Below, piece after piece: positions 1 to 8,104 of a DNA stretch of 64,000 bases. The translations under genes and the position numbers were made by a program. Position 1 is the stretch's first letter, and each line of letters opens with the position of its first letter. The notes below the pieces were generated by a model. The model was not told the origin of the DNA. It did not search any database and saw only the letters and a program-made list of their open reading frames with translations. Source of the stretch: Planktosalinus sp963975935 (GTDB taxonomy: Bacteria; Bacteroidota; Bacteroidia; Flavobacteriales; Flavobacteriaceae); the NCBI GenBank assembly GCA_963975935.1, contig CAXBIQ010000005.1:147415-211414 (forward strand). The letters run 5' to 3'.

Positions 1-136
1 AGTTATAAAAATTTATGAAAATATTGTTTTTTGTAAACAGAGAATACAGAAGTACTTAGACACAAGTCAAATTCATCACACAATAAAATATTTTCCTATC
101 TTTATACTTATCCCCACACACATTAATTTATAGCTT

Positions 137-484
137 ATGGAAAGACAGTGTTTGGAATGCGGTGACAAAGTCCGTGGCCGGGCCGACAAGAAGTTTTGCT
201 GCGACACTTGTCGCAACAGCTACAACAACAAATTCAATAAAGACAGTAAAAATCTGGTGCGCAACATCAACAACGCCCTGCGAAAAAATTACCGCATACT
301 GGAAACCCTTAACCCCGAAGACAAAACCAAAACCACCCGCGACAAACTGCTGGCTCAGGGCTTTGACTTTAATTTATTCACGAGCATCTATACCACCAAA
401 GCCGGAACGGTCTATTATTTTGTGTATGATCAGGGCTACCTGCCACTGGAGAATGATTTTTTTGCGCTTGTAAAGAGACAGTAG
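137..484 (+). CDS. Small zinc-ribbon protein, conserved in Flavobacteriia
   Basis: A 115-residue cytoplasmic protein of unknown function. The N-terminus has four cysteines arranged CxxC (C5, C8) and CxxxC (C21, C25), which looks like a treble-clef or zinc-ribbon site. The rest is basic and then hydrophobic and aromatic, ending in a short beta-rich segment. No signal peptide or membrane helix is seen. A TAnnTTT-like stretch around 95-105 could be its -7 element. I recognise it only as a conserved hypothetical with a zinc-binding head; a nucleic-acid role would be a guess. Confidence 0.8.
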   Translation: MERQCLECGDKVRGRADKKFCCDTCRNSYNNKFNKDSKNLVRNINNALRKNYRILETLNPEDKTKTTRDKLLAQGFDFNLFTSIYTTKAGTVYYFVYDQGYLPLENDFFALVKRQ

Positions 485-531
485 GTTTGTAACCGTTAAA
501 TTTGAGACATTAGATATAAAATATAGCGATT

Positions 532-792
532 ATGAAAAAAGAACAATTTGAAAGTTTATCCAACGAAGAGCTGGAGAAAAAAATTAAATCAGCAACTTCT
601 GTTTTGTATGTTACGCTCACTTTATTGATTATTTATGGGGTATATATGTTTTACAAAATGTTTGAAGGCACCTGGGAACCCGGTGTACAAATAGCCATCC
701 CCTTGTTTCTTTTTGCAGCCATGTTACCCAATTGGATCAATATCAAAAACATGAAAGAGGAGCTTCAAAAAAGAAATGGTCCCAGTTCCTAA
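532..792 (+). CDS. Small two-helix membrane protein
   Basis: An 86-residue protein with a charged N-terminus rich in Glu and Lys, two membrane segments (about residues 24-43 and 53-70) and a short charged tail. Its closest resemblance is to short flavobacterial membrane proteins sometimes labelled redox-active disulfide protein 2, but it has no cysteine pair, so no redox function can be claimed. It follows the zinc-ribbon gene by 47 bp and may be co-transcribed. It converges on the M14 peptidase gene and stops 6 bp short of that gene's stop codon. Confidence 0.75.
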   Translation: MKKEQFESLSNEELEKKIKSATSVLYVTLTLLIIYGVYMFYKMFEGTWEPGVQIAIPLFLFAAMLPNWINIKNMKEELQKRNGPSS

Positions 793-797
793 TCAAT

Positions 798-2531
798 TTA
801 TTTTTTCCACTCCACAAGCCCACCTTTGGCAGAATCTACCTTGATGCTGTAATTTCCGCCACCGCTGACAATCCAGCGCACTTTGACCGTGCCCATCCCG
901 GGAATGTTTTCGACTTCCATTCTTTGCGGATTGTGTTTTTGTTCTTTTACGATATTGAAATCGGCGTTTTCGACTACCATACCGGCAACAACGTTAGCAC
1001 CATTCAGGGTGACATAATCAGGGCGTTCAATATTGTATTTTAAATCCTGGCTACTGTGGGTGGGCATCAGGCGCTCGTTGTAGATGGTTGCTGTGATTTC
1101 GCGTAAGCCGTTTCCAATATTTTTTTCTTCCACATCCAATATGCTCAGTTTTGGGGTGTGATAAGCGTGGTAAATGGTAAATGCCATATTTCTGTGGGCA
1201 TCCTGCTCCAGTAAAAACCCGGGATGTGCCCGGCTGAAGTTCTTTTTAAATCCGCCAATTTCAATCGTGCCAAACTGCGGGTGGTTGTATTCTTTCCAGT
1301 CGACAAAAGCATCGCCAAAGGTGAGGTATTTGTCCACTTTCAGTTCTTCTTCCTGATTGCCACGGCCTTCATCTTTATGGAAATAGAGATAGGATACCAT
1401 CAGTTCATTAGTGTAGGTATAAATACCCCTTCCGCCGTAAAACCAGTCTAACTCACCGCCAAAAACGGAATACAAATCTTTATAAACCACCAGATAACGA
1501 TATCCCGGGATCATCTCCTCGCCTTTTTTCGCGATAGCGTCATAAATCCTGATGTCTTCACGGTTGTAAGTATCGAGGTCTTCTTCTGCACCGGGACCTC
1601 TTAAAATCATTCCGCCATAGTTGTGGTAGCTCTGTGCCCCGGCAATATTGGGGTGTTTCATGACAAAATCGGCCACGGCACGGGTTTCAGGCAAACTGAA
1701 CGGATATTTGTATGCCCCGCGCTGCACATAATCGGGTTGCCATTTCCAGCCCCAGTCACGGTTGGGGTCATAATACCCTATACCGTCTTCATTCACGCGC
1801 CCGTCACCGTCACGATCGACACCTTCAAAACCTAAATATTCATATGCTCCCTGTTGATCCGGCTCCACCTGAATCAATCTGCGGTCATCCATAGGGTCTT
1901 TGATGTAACGTCCTGTTGGCGACTTCCTGATCATCATCGTGATGTGGTTATCATTGTTTAAGTCGTCAAACATATCTTCCCCGGCTTCTCCGTCTCCATC
2001 ATTATCAAGCACCAGCATCCCGGAACGCGGGGAATGTGGCGTGTTGGGTTCTTTCATATAATTGTCACGCGCATCGGGATTGATGGTGGGGACTATGTAA
2101 AAGGTTTTGTCTTTTAAAAGTTCTGTTATAAACTCGAGGTCATCAAACATTTCGGTGAGGTACCAGGCCGTATACAGTGAAAACTCAGTTCCCTGAATCT
2201 CATTGGAATGGATGTTCCCGTCAATATACATCGCCGGTTTCCTGTCAGGATTACCGGTTTTAAAATCTGAAACGGCCAGCAACCAGATGTCTCTTCCCTC
2301 CACAGATTTGCCGATGCTTTCCAGGCGTGTCAGATTGGGATATGCCTTCGCTATTTTTTGCATGATATCCACCACACCGTCATAAGTATAATAGCGGTTC
2401 CAGCTCACTTCCACTTTAGGTTCGTGCGGGGTTCCAATCGCCCGGAAAAACTTCTCCTGAGCCGAAATTTCTGTTATGGAAAATATCGCTAATGCGAAAC
2501 AAATAAAAGGGGTATATAGTTTACTATTCAT
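798..2531 (-). CDS. Secreted M14-family zinc carboxypeptidase
   Basis: A 577-residue exported metallopeptidase of family M14. It has a signal peptide (residues 1-24, ending ISAQ). The full M14 set is present: zinc ligands H108 and E111 in the GNIHSNE motif, substrate-binding R155 (NPDAR), N257-R258 (PNRDW), third zinc ligand H303 (SYHNYGG) and the general base E376 (TYTNELM). Two Asp-rich EF-hand-like loops (about 176-196 and 239-250) may bind calcium. It should remove C-terminal residues from peptides in the periplasm or outside the cell. It is the second gene of a two-gene operon, 4 bp after a paralogue that lacks the active site. Confidence 0.93.
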   Translation of the reverse strand: MNSKLYTPFICFALAIFSITEISAQEKFFRAIGTPHEPKVEVSWNRYYTYDGVVDIMQKIAKAYPNLTRLESIGKSVEGRDIWLLAVSDFKTGNPDRKPAMYIDGNIHSNEIQGTEFSLYTAWYLTEMFDDLEFITELLKDKTFYIVPTINPDARDNYMKEPNTPHSPRSGMLVLDNDGDGEAGEDMFDDLNNDNHITMMIRKSPTGRYIKDPMDDRRLIQVEPDQQGAYEYLGFEGVDRDGDGRVNEDGIGYYDPNRDWGWKWQPDYVQRGAYKYPFSLPETRAVADFVMKHPNIAGAQSYHNYGGMILRGPGAEEDLDTYNREDIRIYDAIAKKGEEMIPGYRYLVVYKDLYSVFGGELDWFYGGRGIYTYTNELMVSYLYFHKDEGRGNQEEELKVDKYLTFGDAFVDWKEYNHPQFGTIEIGGFKKNFSRAHPGFLLEQDAHRNMAFTIYHAYHTPKLSILDVEEKNIGNGLREITATIYNERLMPTHSSQDLKYNIERPDYVTLNGANVVAGMVVENADFNIVKEQKHNPQRMEVENIPGMGTVKVRWIVSGGGNYSIKVDSAKGGLVEWKK

Positions 2532-2535
2532 CGTT

Positions 2536-4179
2536 TTATAATTTTACATTTAACACAGCAAACCCAGCGTGGGCTGCTCCTGCTTTGATTTCGACATTTC
2601 CGGAACCTTTTACAATCCACGACATGGTTTTGCTTTCAAAAGCATCCATTTTATCAATCAGGTTGATGGTATTTCCGGCAAGGACTTCTTCTTTGTCCTT
2701 AGTAATATCGATACGAATTTTCCGAAGCCAGCGAGATTGTTCACCCAACTCTGAATGGGTGGGCAAGGGTGCGTTATTATACAAGTCGGCCGTAATGCGG
2801 CTCAGGCCGCCACTGAGTTTTTCTACTTTTACATTGTGAAATTCCAGTTTGGGTTGCATCTTGGCAAGCTCCAGAATAAAATTAGTGTGTTCCAGTGCAA
2901 TGCTGTCAACCATAGCATACGGCGGATTGTGCATCACAAAAGGTTTGATACCGCCCACTTCCACTTTTTGATTGGGAAAGTCGGGGTGATTTACAGTGGT
3001 CCAGGGCACAAAAACATCGGTCAGTCCTTCGCGGTCAGCCCAGGCCATAAAGTTGGATTCTTTGGTTACTGTAGGTTTTTCTTCAGGTTTTTTAGGTTTT
3101 TCCTCGCCTTCGCCATTTTCGGGTTTATCAGCTTTAACTTCAGGTACCCACCAACCCGGTGTGCTGAAACTCAGCCTTCCGAAATGAAAATAAGCCCATT
3201 GAAAGAAGTCACCGTCTGTACCTTGATTGTCCTGTTGAAAAGCTTTTTGCGAAATGGTTTTATTATAAAGTTCAGACACCATTTTATTGAGGGCCACGTC
3301 TTTTTCCAGCATAGAGCCCACCACTCTTTTTTTGGCTTCCTGAGCGTTGTGTTTTAAAGGTTCTGAAAGGTTGTTTGCCGGACTGAACGTCACAAAGGCA
3401 AAAATATTCCACTGGTCAAACAGGTAGTCAAGCAATGCGCGGCTTTCAGGTTGTGACACGGGATAATCACCGGCAAAAGGTTCAAAAACCGGAAATTTAT
3501 AGGTCAAACTTTTGTTGAAAGCAATGCCTTCGACCGGGTCTTCGTTAAATTTCCCGTCTTTGTCATTGTCCACGCCTTCGCTGTAAACCAGATAACTTCC
3601 CACTTCGCCTTTGTTTCGGTCAGCTTTTACAAGCACACGTGCATCTTCCGGATGTGTTTTGTGATCGCCCATGGGACTTTTTACTCTTATTTGGGTAATA
3701 AAACCATCGTTGTTAAGGTCTTCATAGGGGTCTTCACTCACACTTCCGTCACGGTCGTGGTCCACTTTGGTAGCATTGCCGCGGCGTTCATATTTCAGGT
3801 TGCCGTGGTATTGTGCGTAGGCATCAGGTGACATATTGGGAAAGATATAGAATGTAGTCGTTTCCAGTGCTTCTTTGTGATCGCTGACCAGGCGCTCCGC
3901 AAATTGCAGTGCCAGTTCCACACTCAGCACGTGAAAACCTTCTGCACCGCCAACAACGGCAATGGCCGGTTTGTTGTCAATGTCACCGGTTCCTATTTTC
4001 AGCACCCGGATGTCCTGACCGGTTTCGGTTTTTACAAGCGATGTGAGGGTGGCGACCCTGTCACTGCTGAGTTGTTGAAGGCGTTGGGTAATTTGTTGAT
4101 TGGTGGGGTAGTTGTTTTGTGCAGCAAGGAATAGAATCCCCATAAAGAACAAAACACCACAGAGGAGTCTTTGTTTCAT
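2536..4179 (-). CDS. M14-like secreted pseudopeptidase
   Basis: A paralogue of the downstream M14 peptidase, about 547 residues from the ATG at 4179. The frame is open to 4263, but a TATTTTTG -7 element at 4222-4229 puts the transcript start inside that extension, and the 4179 start gives a clean signal peptide ending FLAAQ. Aligned with its neighbour, the zinc motif HSNE is replaced by EGFH (the two ligands are swapped), R155 becomes Tyr, NR becomes NK, the third ligand His becomes Ser, and the catalytic Glu becomes Gly. Both Asp-rich EF-hand-like loops are kept. It is probably not an M14 carboxypeptidase and may be a binding or chaperone partner. A Pro/Lys/Glu-rich linker lies near residue 370. 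Confidence 0.88.
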   Translation of the reverse strand: MKQRLLCGVLFFMGILFLAAQNNYPTNQQITQRLQQLSSDRVATLTSLVKTETGQDIRVLKIGTGDIDNKPAIAVVGGAEGFHVLSVELALQFAERLVSDHKEALETTTFYIFPNMSPDAYAQYHGNLKYERRGNATKVDHDRDGSVSEDPYEDLNNDGFITQIRVKSPMGDHKTHPEDARVLVKADRNKGEVGSYLVYSEGVDNDKDGKFNEDPVEGIAFNKSLTYKFPVFEPFAGDYPVSQPESRALLDYLFDQWNIFAFVTFSPANNLSEPLKHNAQEAKKRVVGSMLEKDVALNKMVSELYNKTISQKAFQQDNQGTDGDFFQWAYFHFGRLSFSTPGWWVPEVKADKPENGEGEEKPKKPEEKPTVTKESNFMAWADREGLTDVFVPWTTVNHPDFPNQKVEVGGIKPFVMHNPPYAMVDSIALEHTNFILELAKMQPKLEFHNVKVEKLSGGLSRITADLYNNAPLPTHSELGEQSRWLRKIRIDITKDKEEVLAGNTINLIDKMDAFESKTMSWIVKGSGNVEIKAGAAHAGFAVLNVKL

Positions 4180-4221
4180 ATTGAAGTGTAATTTTCTAAA
4201 ATCAAAAAGATGGTTGGGTAC

Positions 4222-4229
4222 CAAAAATA
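4222..4229 (-). promoter_or_regulatory. Candidate -7 element for the M14 operon
   Basis: Read on the minus strand this is TATTTTTG, matching the Bacteroidota TAnnTTTG element. A TTG lies about 15 bp upstream (4245-4247), somewhat close for a -33 box. It supports translation starting at 4179 rather than 4263. Confidence 0.5.
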
Positions 4230-4300
4230 AAGAAAAGCTTTCAGCAATAGGAAAGTTTAACATTTAAATTCTGTATTTTTGAAGGAATCGAAACCTTAAG

Positions 4301-4720
4301 ATGATGAAAACCCTTTTTTTATTATTATGCCTTTTGATTGGTGTTCAAACATCTGCACAGGATAACAATCAAATCACGGCACCGGTGATTGTCGCAAAAA
4401 TCCCGTTGGGAGAGACTGCAACCTTTGAAGGGGCTGCTTTTACGTTTGAAAGTGTCATGGAAGATTCCCGTTGCCCCAAAGATGTGACCTGCGTTTGGGA
4501 AGGCGAAGCAAAAGTGCGTGTCATTATTGAAACTGCTTCAGACCGAAAGGTAAAGCAAATGATTTTTAGAGGAGAGCATTTTGGTAATGAAGAAGAAAAC
4601 ATGCTGGTAGAAACCAAAACCAAAAAACTCATCGGGTACAGATTATCACCTTATCCGGAGACCAGCCTGCCCAAAGAAGAGCGGGTTTATCAACTTGAAG
4701 TGCTGATGCAGAATAAATAG
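4301..4720 (+). CDS. Secreted hypothetical protein with SRCP/CVWEGEA motif
   Basis: A 139-residue exported protein with a signal peptide (1-19, ending TSAQ) and a compact beta-rich domain. The most recognisable part is a two-cysteine segment, SRCPKDVTCVWEGEA, which recurs in small secreted or lipoprotein domains of Bacteroidota whose function is not known to me. The two cysteines may form a disulfide. The gene stands alone, divergent from the M14 operon and convergent with the SCO gene. Confidence 0.8.
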   Translation: MMKTLFLLLCLLIGVQTSAQDNNQITAPVIVAKIPLGETATFEGAAFTFESVMEDSRCPKDVTCVWEGEAKVRVIIETASDRKVKQMIFRGEHFGNEEENMLVETKTKKLIGYRLSPYPETSLPKEERVYQLEVLMQNK

Positions 4721-4726
4721 CTTATT

Positions 4727-5398
4727 TTATTTCTTTTCGCTTGTCAAAACAGCAACATCTTCAAGCAGTTCTTCCATTTCCTCCCAGTTGGTCCCGTCAT
4801 AAAACCCGCGAATGCGTTTTTGGGTGTCCACCAGGATAAAATTTTCGGTGTGAATCATATCATAGTCACCACCAAAAGGTTCGTCTTTAGCCACCAGGTA
4901 AGATTTCCGGGCGAGGTCATAAATTTGTTTTTTATCGCCTGTTACAAGGTTCCATTTTGCGTCGTTCACTCCTTTTTTTTCGGCGTAAGCCTTTAAAACC
5001 GAAACACTGTCAATCTCAGGTGTCACCGTGTGCGATAGCAGCAACACATCGTTTTGATCTTTGAGTTGCTCCTGCAGTTTCACCATATTGTCTGTCATAA
5101 TGGGGCAAATAGTGGGACAGGTGGTAAAAAAGAAATCGGCGATGTAAATCTTGTTTTGGTAGTCTTTTTCAGTAATGGTGTCACCGTTTTGGTTTACCAG
5201 GGAAAAATCTGCTATGGTGTGGTATTTTTTAACCCATTGCTTGGTACTGTCTACCAGCTCTGCGTTCACCATATTGGGTTGATATACCGGCAACTTGGGC
5301 GTAGGTTTTAATGCATGATAGATAAATGTGATAATGATTGCCGAAAGTATGAGCATCACTACCGCAAAAAATTTGTATTTGGAAAAAAATTGAAGCAT
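4727..5398 (-). CDS. SCO1/SenC family copper-binding thioredoxin-fold protein
   Basis: A 223-residue membrane-anchored protein with one N-terminal helix (about 11-27) and a thioredoxin-like domain facing the periplasm. The SCO copper site is intact: C94 and C98 in CPTIC, and H183 in the MIHTENF segment. Proteins of this family deliver copper to the CuA centre of cytochrome c oxidase or act as thiol-disulfide reductants during its assembly. No oxidase genes lie nearby. The gene is monocistronic, 142 bp from the divergent rseP. Confidence 0.93.
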   Translation of the reverse strand: MLQFFSKYKFFAVVMLILSAIIITFIYHALKPTPKLPVYQPNMVNAELVDSTKQWVKKYHTIADFSLVNQNGDTITEKDYQNKIYIADFFFTTCPTICPIMTDNMVKLQEQLKDQNDVLLLSHTVTPEIDSVSVLKAYAEKKGVNDAKWNLVTGDKKQIYDLARKSYLVAKDEPFGGDYDMIHTENFILVDTQKRIRGFYDGTNWEEMEELLEDVAVLTSEKK

Positions 5399-5510
5399 TT
5401 AGGGTAAATTTTCAGTGTACAAAAATACGGAAATAAGCAGGCATTTTAACTCTTCAAATAGTTAAAAAACATTCCCTGAAATTTAGTTTTAAAAACTTGT
5501 TCTAAAAGCG

Positions 5511-5518
5511 TACTTTTG
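5511..5518 (+). promoter_or_regulatory. Candidate -7 element for rseP
   Basis: TACTTTTG matches the Bacteroidota TAnnTTTG element and lies 22 bp before the rseP start codon. The expected -33 TTG is not at standard spacing. Confidence 0.5.
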
Positions 5519-5540
5519 CACGTTCAATGTAAATGAAATT

Positions 5541-6857
5541 ATGGATCCGTTTTTAGTAAAAGCCATACAGCTTATTTTAAGCTTGTCAATACTGATTGTC
5601 CTGCATGAGTTGGGGCATTTTATTCCCGCTAAAATTTTCAAAACCCGCGTAGAAAAATTCTATTTGTTTTTTGATGTAAAGTATTCCCTTTTCAAAAAGA
5701 AAATTGGTGAAACCACCTATGGAATTGGCTGGCTTCCCCTGGGAGGTTATGTGAAAATTTCAGGGATGATTGATGAAAGCATGGACAAGGAGCAAATGGC
5801 AAAACCACCCGAACCATGGGAATTCAGATCTAAGCCCACCTGGCAGCGACTCATCATTATGCTGGGCGGTGTCACGGTAAACATCATTGTGGGTTTCCTG
5901 ATCTATGCGTTGATTTTATTCAATTATGGAAGAGATTTTGTCACTCCCGAAACCATGCCTGACGGCTTTGCAGTGCACGAGTCGTTTAAAGCTTTTGGAT
6001 TTCAGGACGGTGACCAGATTTTAAAGGTAAACGACGAGAAATTTGAAAATGTGCTCGATATCAATAAGTACCTTTTATTGCGGGATGTAAATACGGTAGA
6101 AGTATTGCATCAGGATGGCAGTACAGAAGTCCTGACAGTTCCGGAAGATATTGGAATGACCAATTTTAAGGCAGGAATTACAGAACCTTTTACCCCCATT
6201 GGTGATCCCGTAATTGACAGTGTTGTACCACAAACCCCCGCAGATCGTGCAGGTTTGCTAAAAGGGGATAAAATTGTTGAAGTGGGAGATGATAAAATTC
6301 AATACTGGCACGAGTTTACAAAAACCATTGTTTCTAACCCATCCCAATCTGTCGCAATAAAAGTTGAAAGAAATAACGCTATCATGGATTTGAACGTTAC
6401 TCCTTCAGAAAATGGCACCATTGGCGTTTTTAACAGACGGAATTTTGACGCGGTACACAGAGAATATTCCCTTTGGGAAAGCATTACTCACGGGACGAGC
6501 TTTGGCTATGACATATTAAGGGATTATGCGTCCCAGTTTAAATATGTATTTACAAAAGAAGGTGCCACGCAAGTGGGTGGTTTTGGAGCTATCGGAAACC
6601 TGTTTCCCGACACCTGGGACTGGCTGAACTTCTGGCAAACCACAGCACTGATTTCCATCATTCTGGCTTTTATGAACATTTTACCCATACCGGCACTTGA
6701 CGGCGGGCATGTAATGTTTCTATTATATGAAATGGTCACCGGCAGGAAACCCAATGAAAAAGTAATGGAATATGCACAGATAGCAGGGTTTTTCATAATT
6801 ATTGCACTCGTTCTTTTTGCTAATGGTAATGATGTATACCGCTGGCTGTTTGGATAA
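5541..6857 (+). CDS. rseP: RIP metalloprotease RseP (site-2 protease)
   Basis: A 438-residue intramembrane zinc protease. The catalytic HELGH (H22, E23, H26) lies in the first membrane helix. A periplasmic PDZ region follows (two modules, about 130-210 and 220-300), and the C-terminal helices carry the LDGGH motif that supplies the third metal ligand. The family cleaves anti-sigma factors and other membrane proteins after a first-site cut. No sigma or anti-sigma gene is adjacent. The length is typical of Bacteroidota RseP. Confidence 0.96.
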   Translation: MDPFLVKAIQLILSLSILIVLHELGHFIPAKIFKTRVEKFYLFFDVKYSLFKKKIGETTYGIGWLPLGGYVKISGMIDESMDKEQMAKPPEPWEFRSKPTWQRLIIMLGGVTVNIIVGFLIYALILFNYGRDFVTPETMPDGFAVHESFKAFGFQDGDQILKVNDEKFENVLDINKYLLLRDVNTVEVLHQDGSTEVLTVPEDIGMTNFKAGITEPFTPIGDPVIDSVVPQTPADRAGLLKGDKIVEVGDDKIQYWHEFTKTIVSNPSQSVAIKVERNNAIMDLNVTPSENGTIGVFNRRNFDAVHREYSLWESITHGTSFGYDILRDYASQFKYVFTKEGATQVGGFGAIGNLFPDTWDWLNFWQTTALISIILAFMNILPIPALDGGHVMFLLYEMVTGRKPNEKVMEYAQIAGFFIIIALVLFANGNDVYRWLFG

Positions 6858-6939
6858 AACCGTCATAAAATAATAACGAAGCTTGTTACATACAGATTTA
6901 TATTGTATTTTTCGGGCAATTAAACTTAAAAACTAAATA

Positions 6940-7389
6940 ATGAATTTTCTAGTAAAACATACCAAAAAGCTTTTTCTCGCATTTCTTATAATTGGAACTT
7001 CTGCAATTGCACAAGAAAAAGTCTCTGACACAGAACTCAACCAATTTGCCAATGCCATAAACAGCATTCAGCTAATAAATCAGGAAGCACAAAGCACCAT
7101 GCTTGAGGTGGTTGAACAATCAGGTTTTGACCTTGAAAAGTTCAATGCTACTTATGAAGCAGCAATGAATAATGATACTGAAACCATGAGTCAACTCTCT
7201 GAAGAAGAAACCAAAAAGTTTGAGAGTATCATGGCACGATTTGAAGCCATGCAGGCAGTATTCCAGAAACAAATGGAGGACGCAGTTGCAAAACAGCAAA
7301 TCTCTATGGACCGTTTCAACGAAATATCTGTAATGCTTGAAAATGATTTTGAATTGCAGACACGCTTACAGGCGTTGATGGAAAATTAA
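6940..7389 (+). CDS. DUF4168 secreted protein (copy 1)
   Basis: A 149-residue exported protein with a signal peptide ending IAQE (about residue 25) and an all-helical DUF4168 domain: the shared EKVSDTELNQFANA start, then charged amphipathic helices rich in Glu, Gln and Met. The function of DUF4168 is unknown. It is followed by a strong terminator and then by a paralogue, so the pair is a tandem duplication with separate transcription. Copy 2 shares the same order of helices. Confidence 0.85.
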   Translation: MNFLVKHTKKLFLAFLIIGTSAIAQEKVSDTELNQFANAINSIQLINQEAQSTMLEVVEQSGFDLEKFNATYEAAMNNDTETMSQLSEEETKKFESIMARFEAMQAVFQKQMEDAVAKQQISMDRFNEISVMLENDFELQTRLQALMEN

Positions 7390-7407
7390 TTTATAAACAT
7401 CTCATTT

Positions 7408-7439
7408 AAAAGCCGGTGAATTCTCACCGGCTTTTTTTT
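7408..7439 (+). terminator. Rho-independent terminator after DUF4168 copy 1
   Basis: The perfect stem GCCGGTGA / TCACCGGC (7412-7419 with 7424-7431) with loop ATTC is followed by a run of T. It separates the two DUF4168 paralogues. Confidence 0.9.
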
Positions 7440-7558
7440 GTAATTTACTTTAGGGTTTCTTAAAAAAGGGTTAAAGTAACACTAAACCCCCTTCTTAAAT
7501 TTTGAGACTATGCTTGATTTTGTATTTTGCACCCATAACATTAAACAAAAATAATATT

Positions 7559-8008
7559 ATGAAATTTTTTAAGAAACCTTTACACTTTATCATGGCGTTT
7601 GCTTTTCTTGCTACAACAGCATCCTTTGCACAGGATAAGGTATCTGAAACGGAACTGACAAACTTTGCAAATGCATATACTGAAATTCAGGTTGTAAATG
7701 AAAAAGCACAAACTGAAATGGTAAAAGTCATTGAAAATTCCGGAATGGAAATCCAGACTTTTAATGTGATGTACCAGGCTTCCATGAATCCCAATGCTCC
7801 TATGCCGGCAGAAGTAACTGAAGCTGACACCAAAAAGTATGAAGAAGTAGTTGTTGAAATCGAGAAAATGCAACCTGTTTTCCAAAAGGAAATGGAAACA
7901 GCTATAGCCGATAACAATTTGACCGTAGATCGCTACCAGCAGGTCGTTACTATGCTACAGACAGACCCTGAATTGCAACAAAAACTTCAATCGAAGTTGC
8001 AACAATAA
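7559..8008 (+). CDS. DUF4168 secreted protein (copy 2)
   Basis: A 149-residue protein from the ATG at 7559. The frame is open upstream to 7502, but the 7559 start gives a typical signal peptide (lysines, hydrophobic core, ASFAQ cleavage). The helical DUF4168 domain starts with KVSETELTNFANAY, nearly the same as in copy 1, and a Pro/Asn/Ala-rich insert (about residues 77-83) distinguishes the two. Function unknown. It has its own terminator. Confidence 0.85.
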   Translation: MKFFKKPLHFIMAFAFLATTASFAQDKVSETELTNFANAYTEIQVVNEKAQTEMVKVIENSGMEIQTFNVMYQASMNPNAPMPAEVTEADTKKYEEVVVEIEKMQPVFQKEMETAIADNNLTVDRYQQVVTMLQTDPELQQKLQSKLQQ

Positions 8009-8030
8009 AAAAGAGTTAATTTTTTATTTA

Positions 8031-8055
8031 AAACCTCCCTCGGGAGGTTTTTTTG
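8031..8055 (+). terminator. Rho-independent terminator after DUF4168 copy 2
   Basis: The stem AACCTCCC / GGGAGGTT (8032-8039 with 8042-8049), with a two-base TC apex, is followed by seven T. Confidence 0.9.
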
Positions 8056-8104
8056 TTTAAAAAATGAATTACTTTGGTAGGAGGATTATTAAGTTTAGCA
8101 AGAT

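Noticed and set aside
162..473. Alternative frame in the first gene
   Set aside because: It overlaps a better supported zinc-ribbon frame and has no recognisable domain.
732..1043. Plus-strand frame over the end of the M14 gene
   Set aside because: It is antisense to a well-defined peptidase and shows no protein features.
2755..3357. 200-codon plus-strand frame antisense to the M14-like gene
   Set aside because: Composition (Phe-, His- and Arg-rich) is typical of an antisense shadow. The opposite strand encodes a coherent secreted protein.
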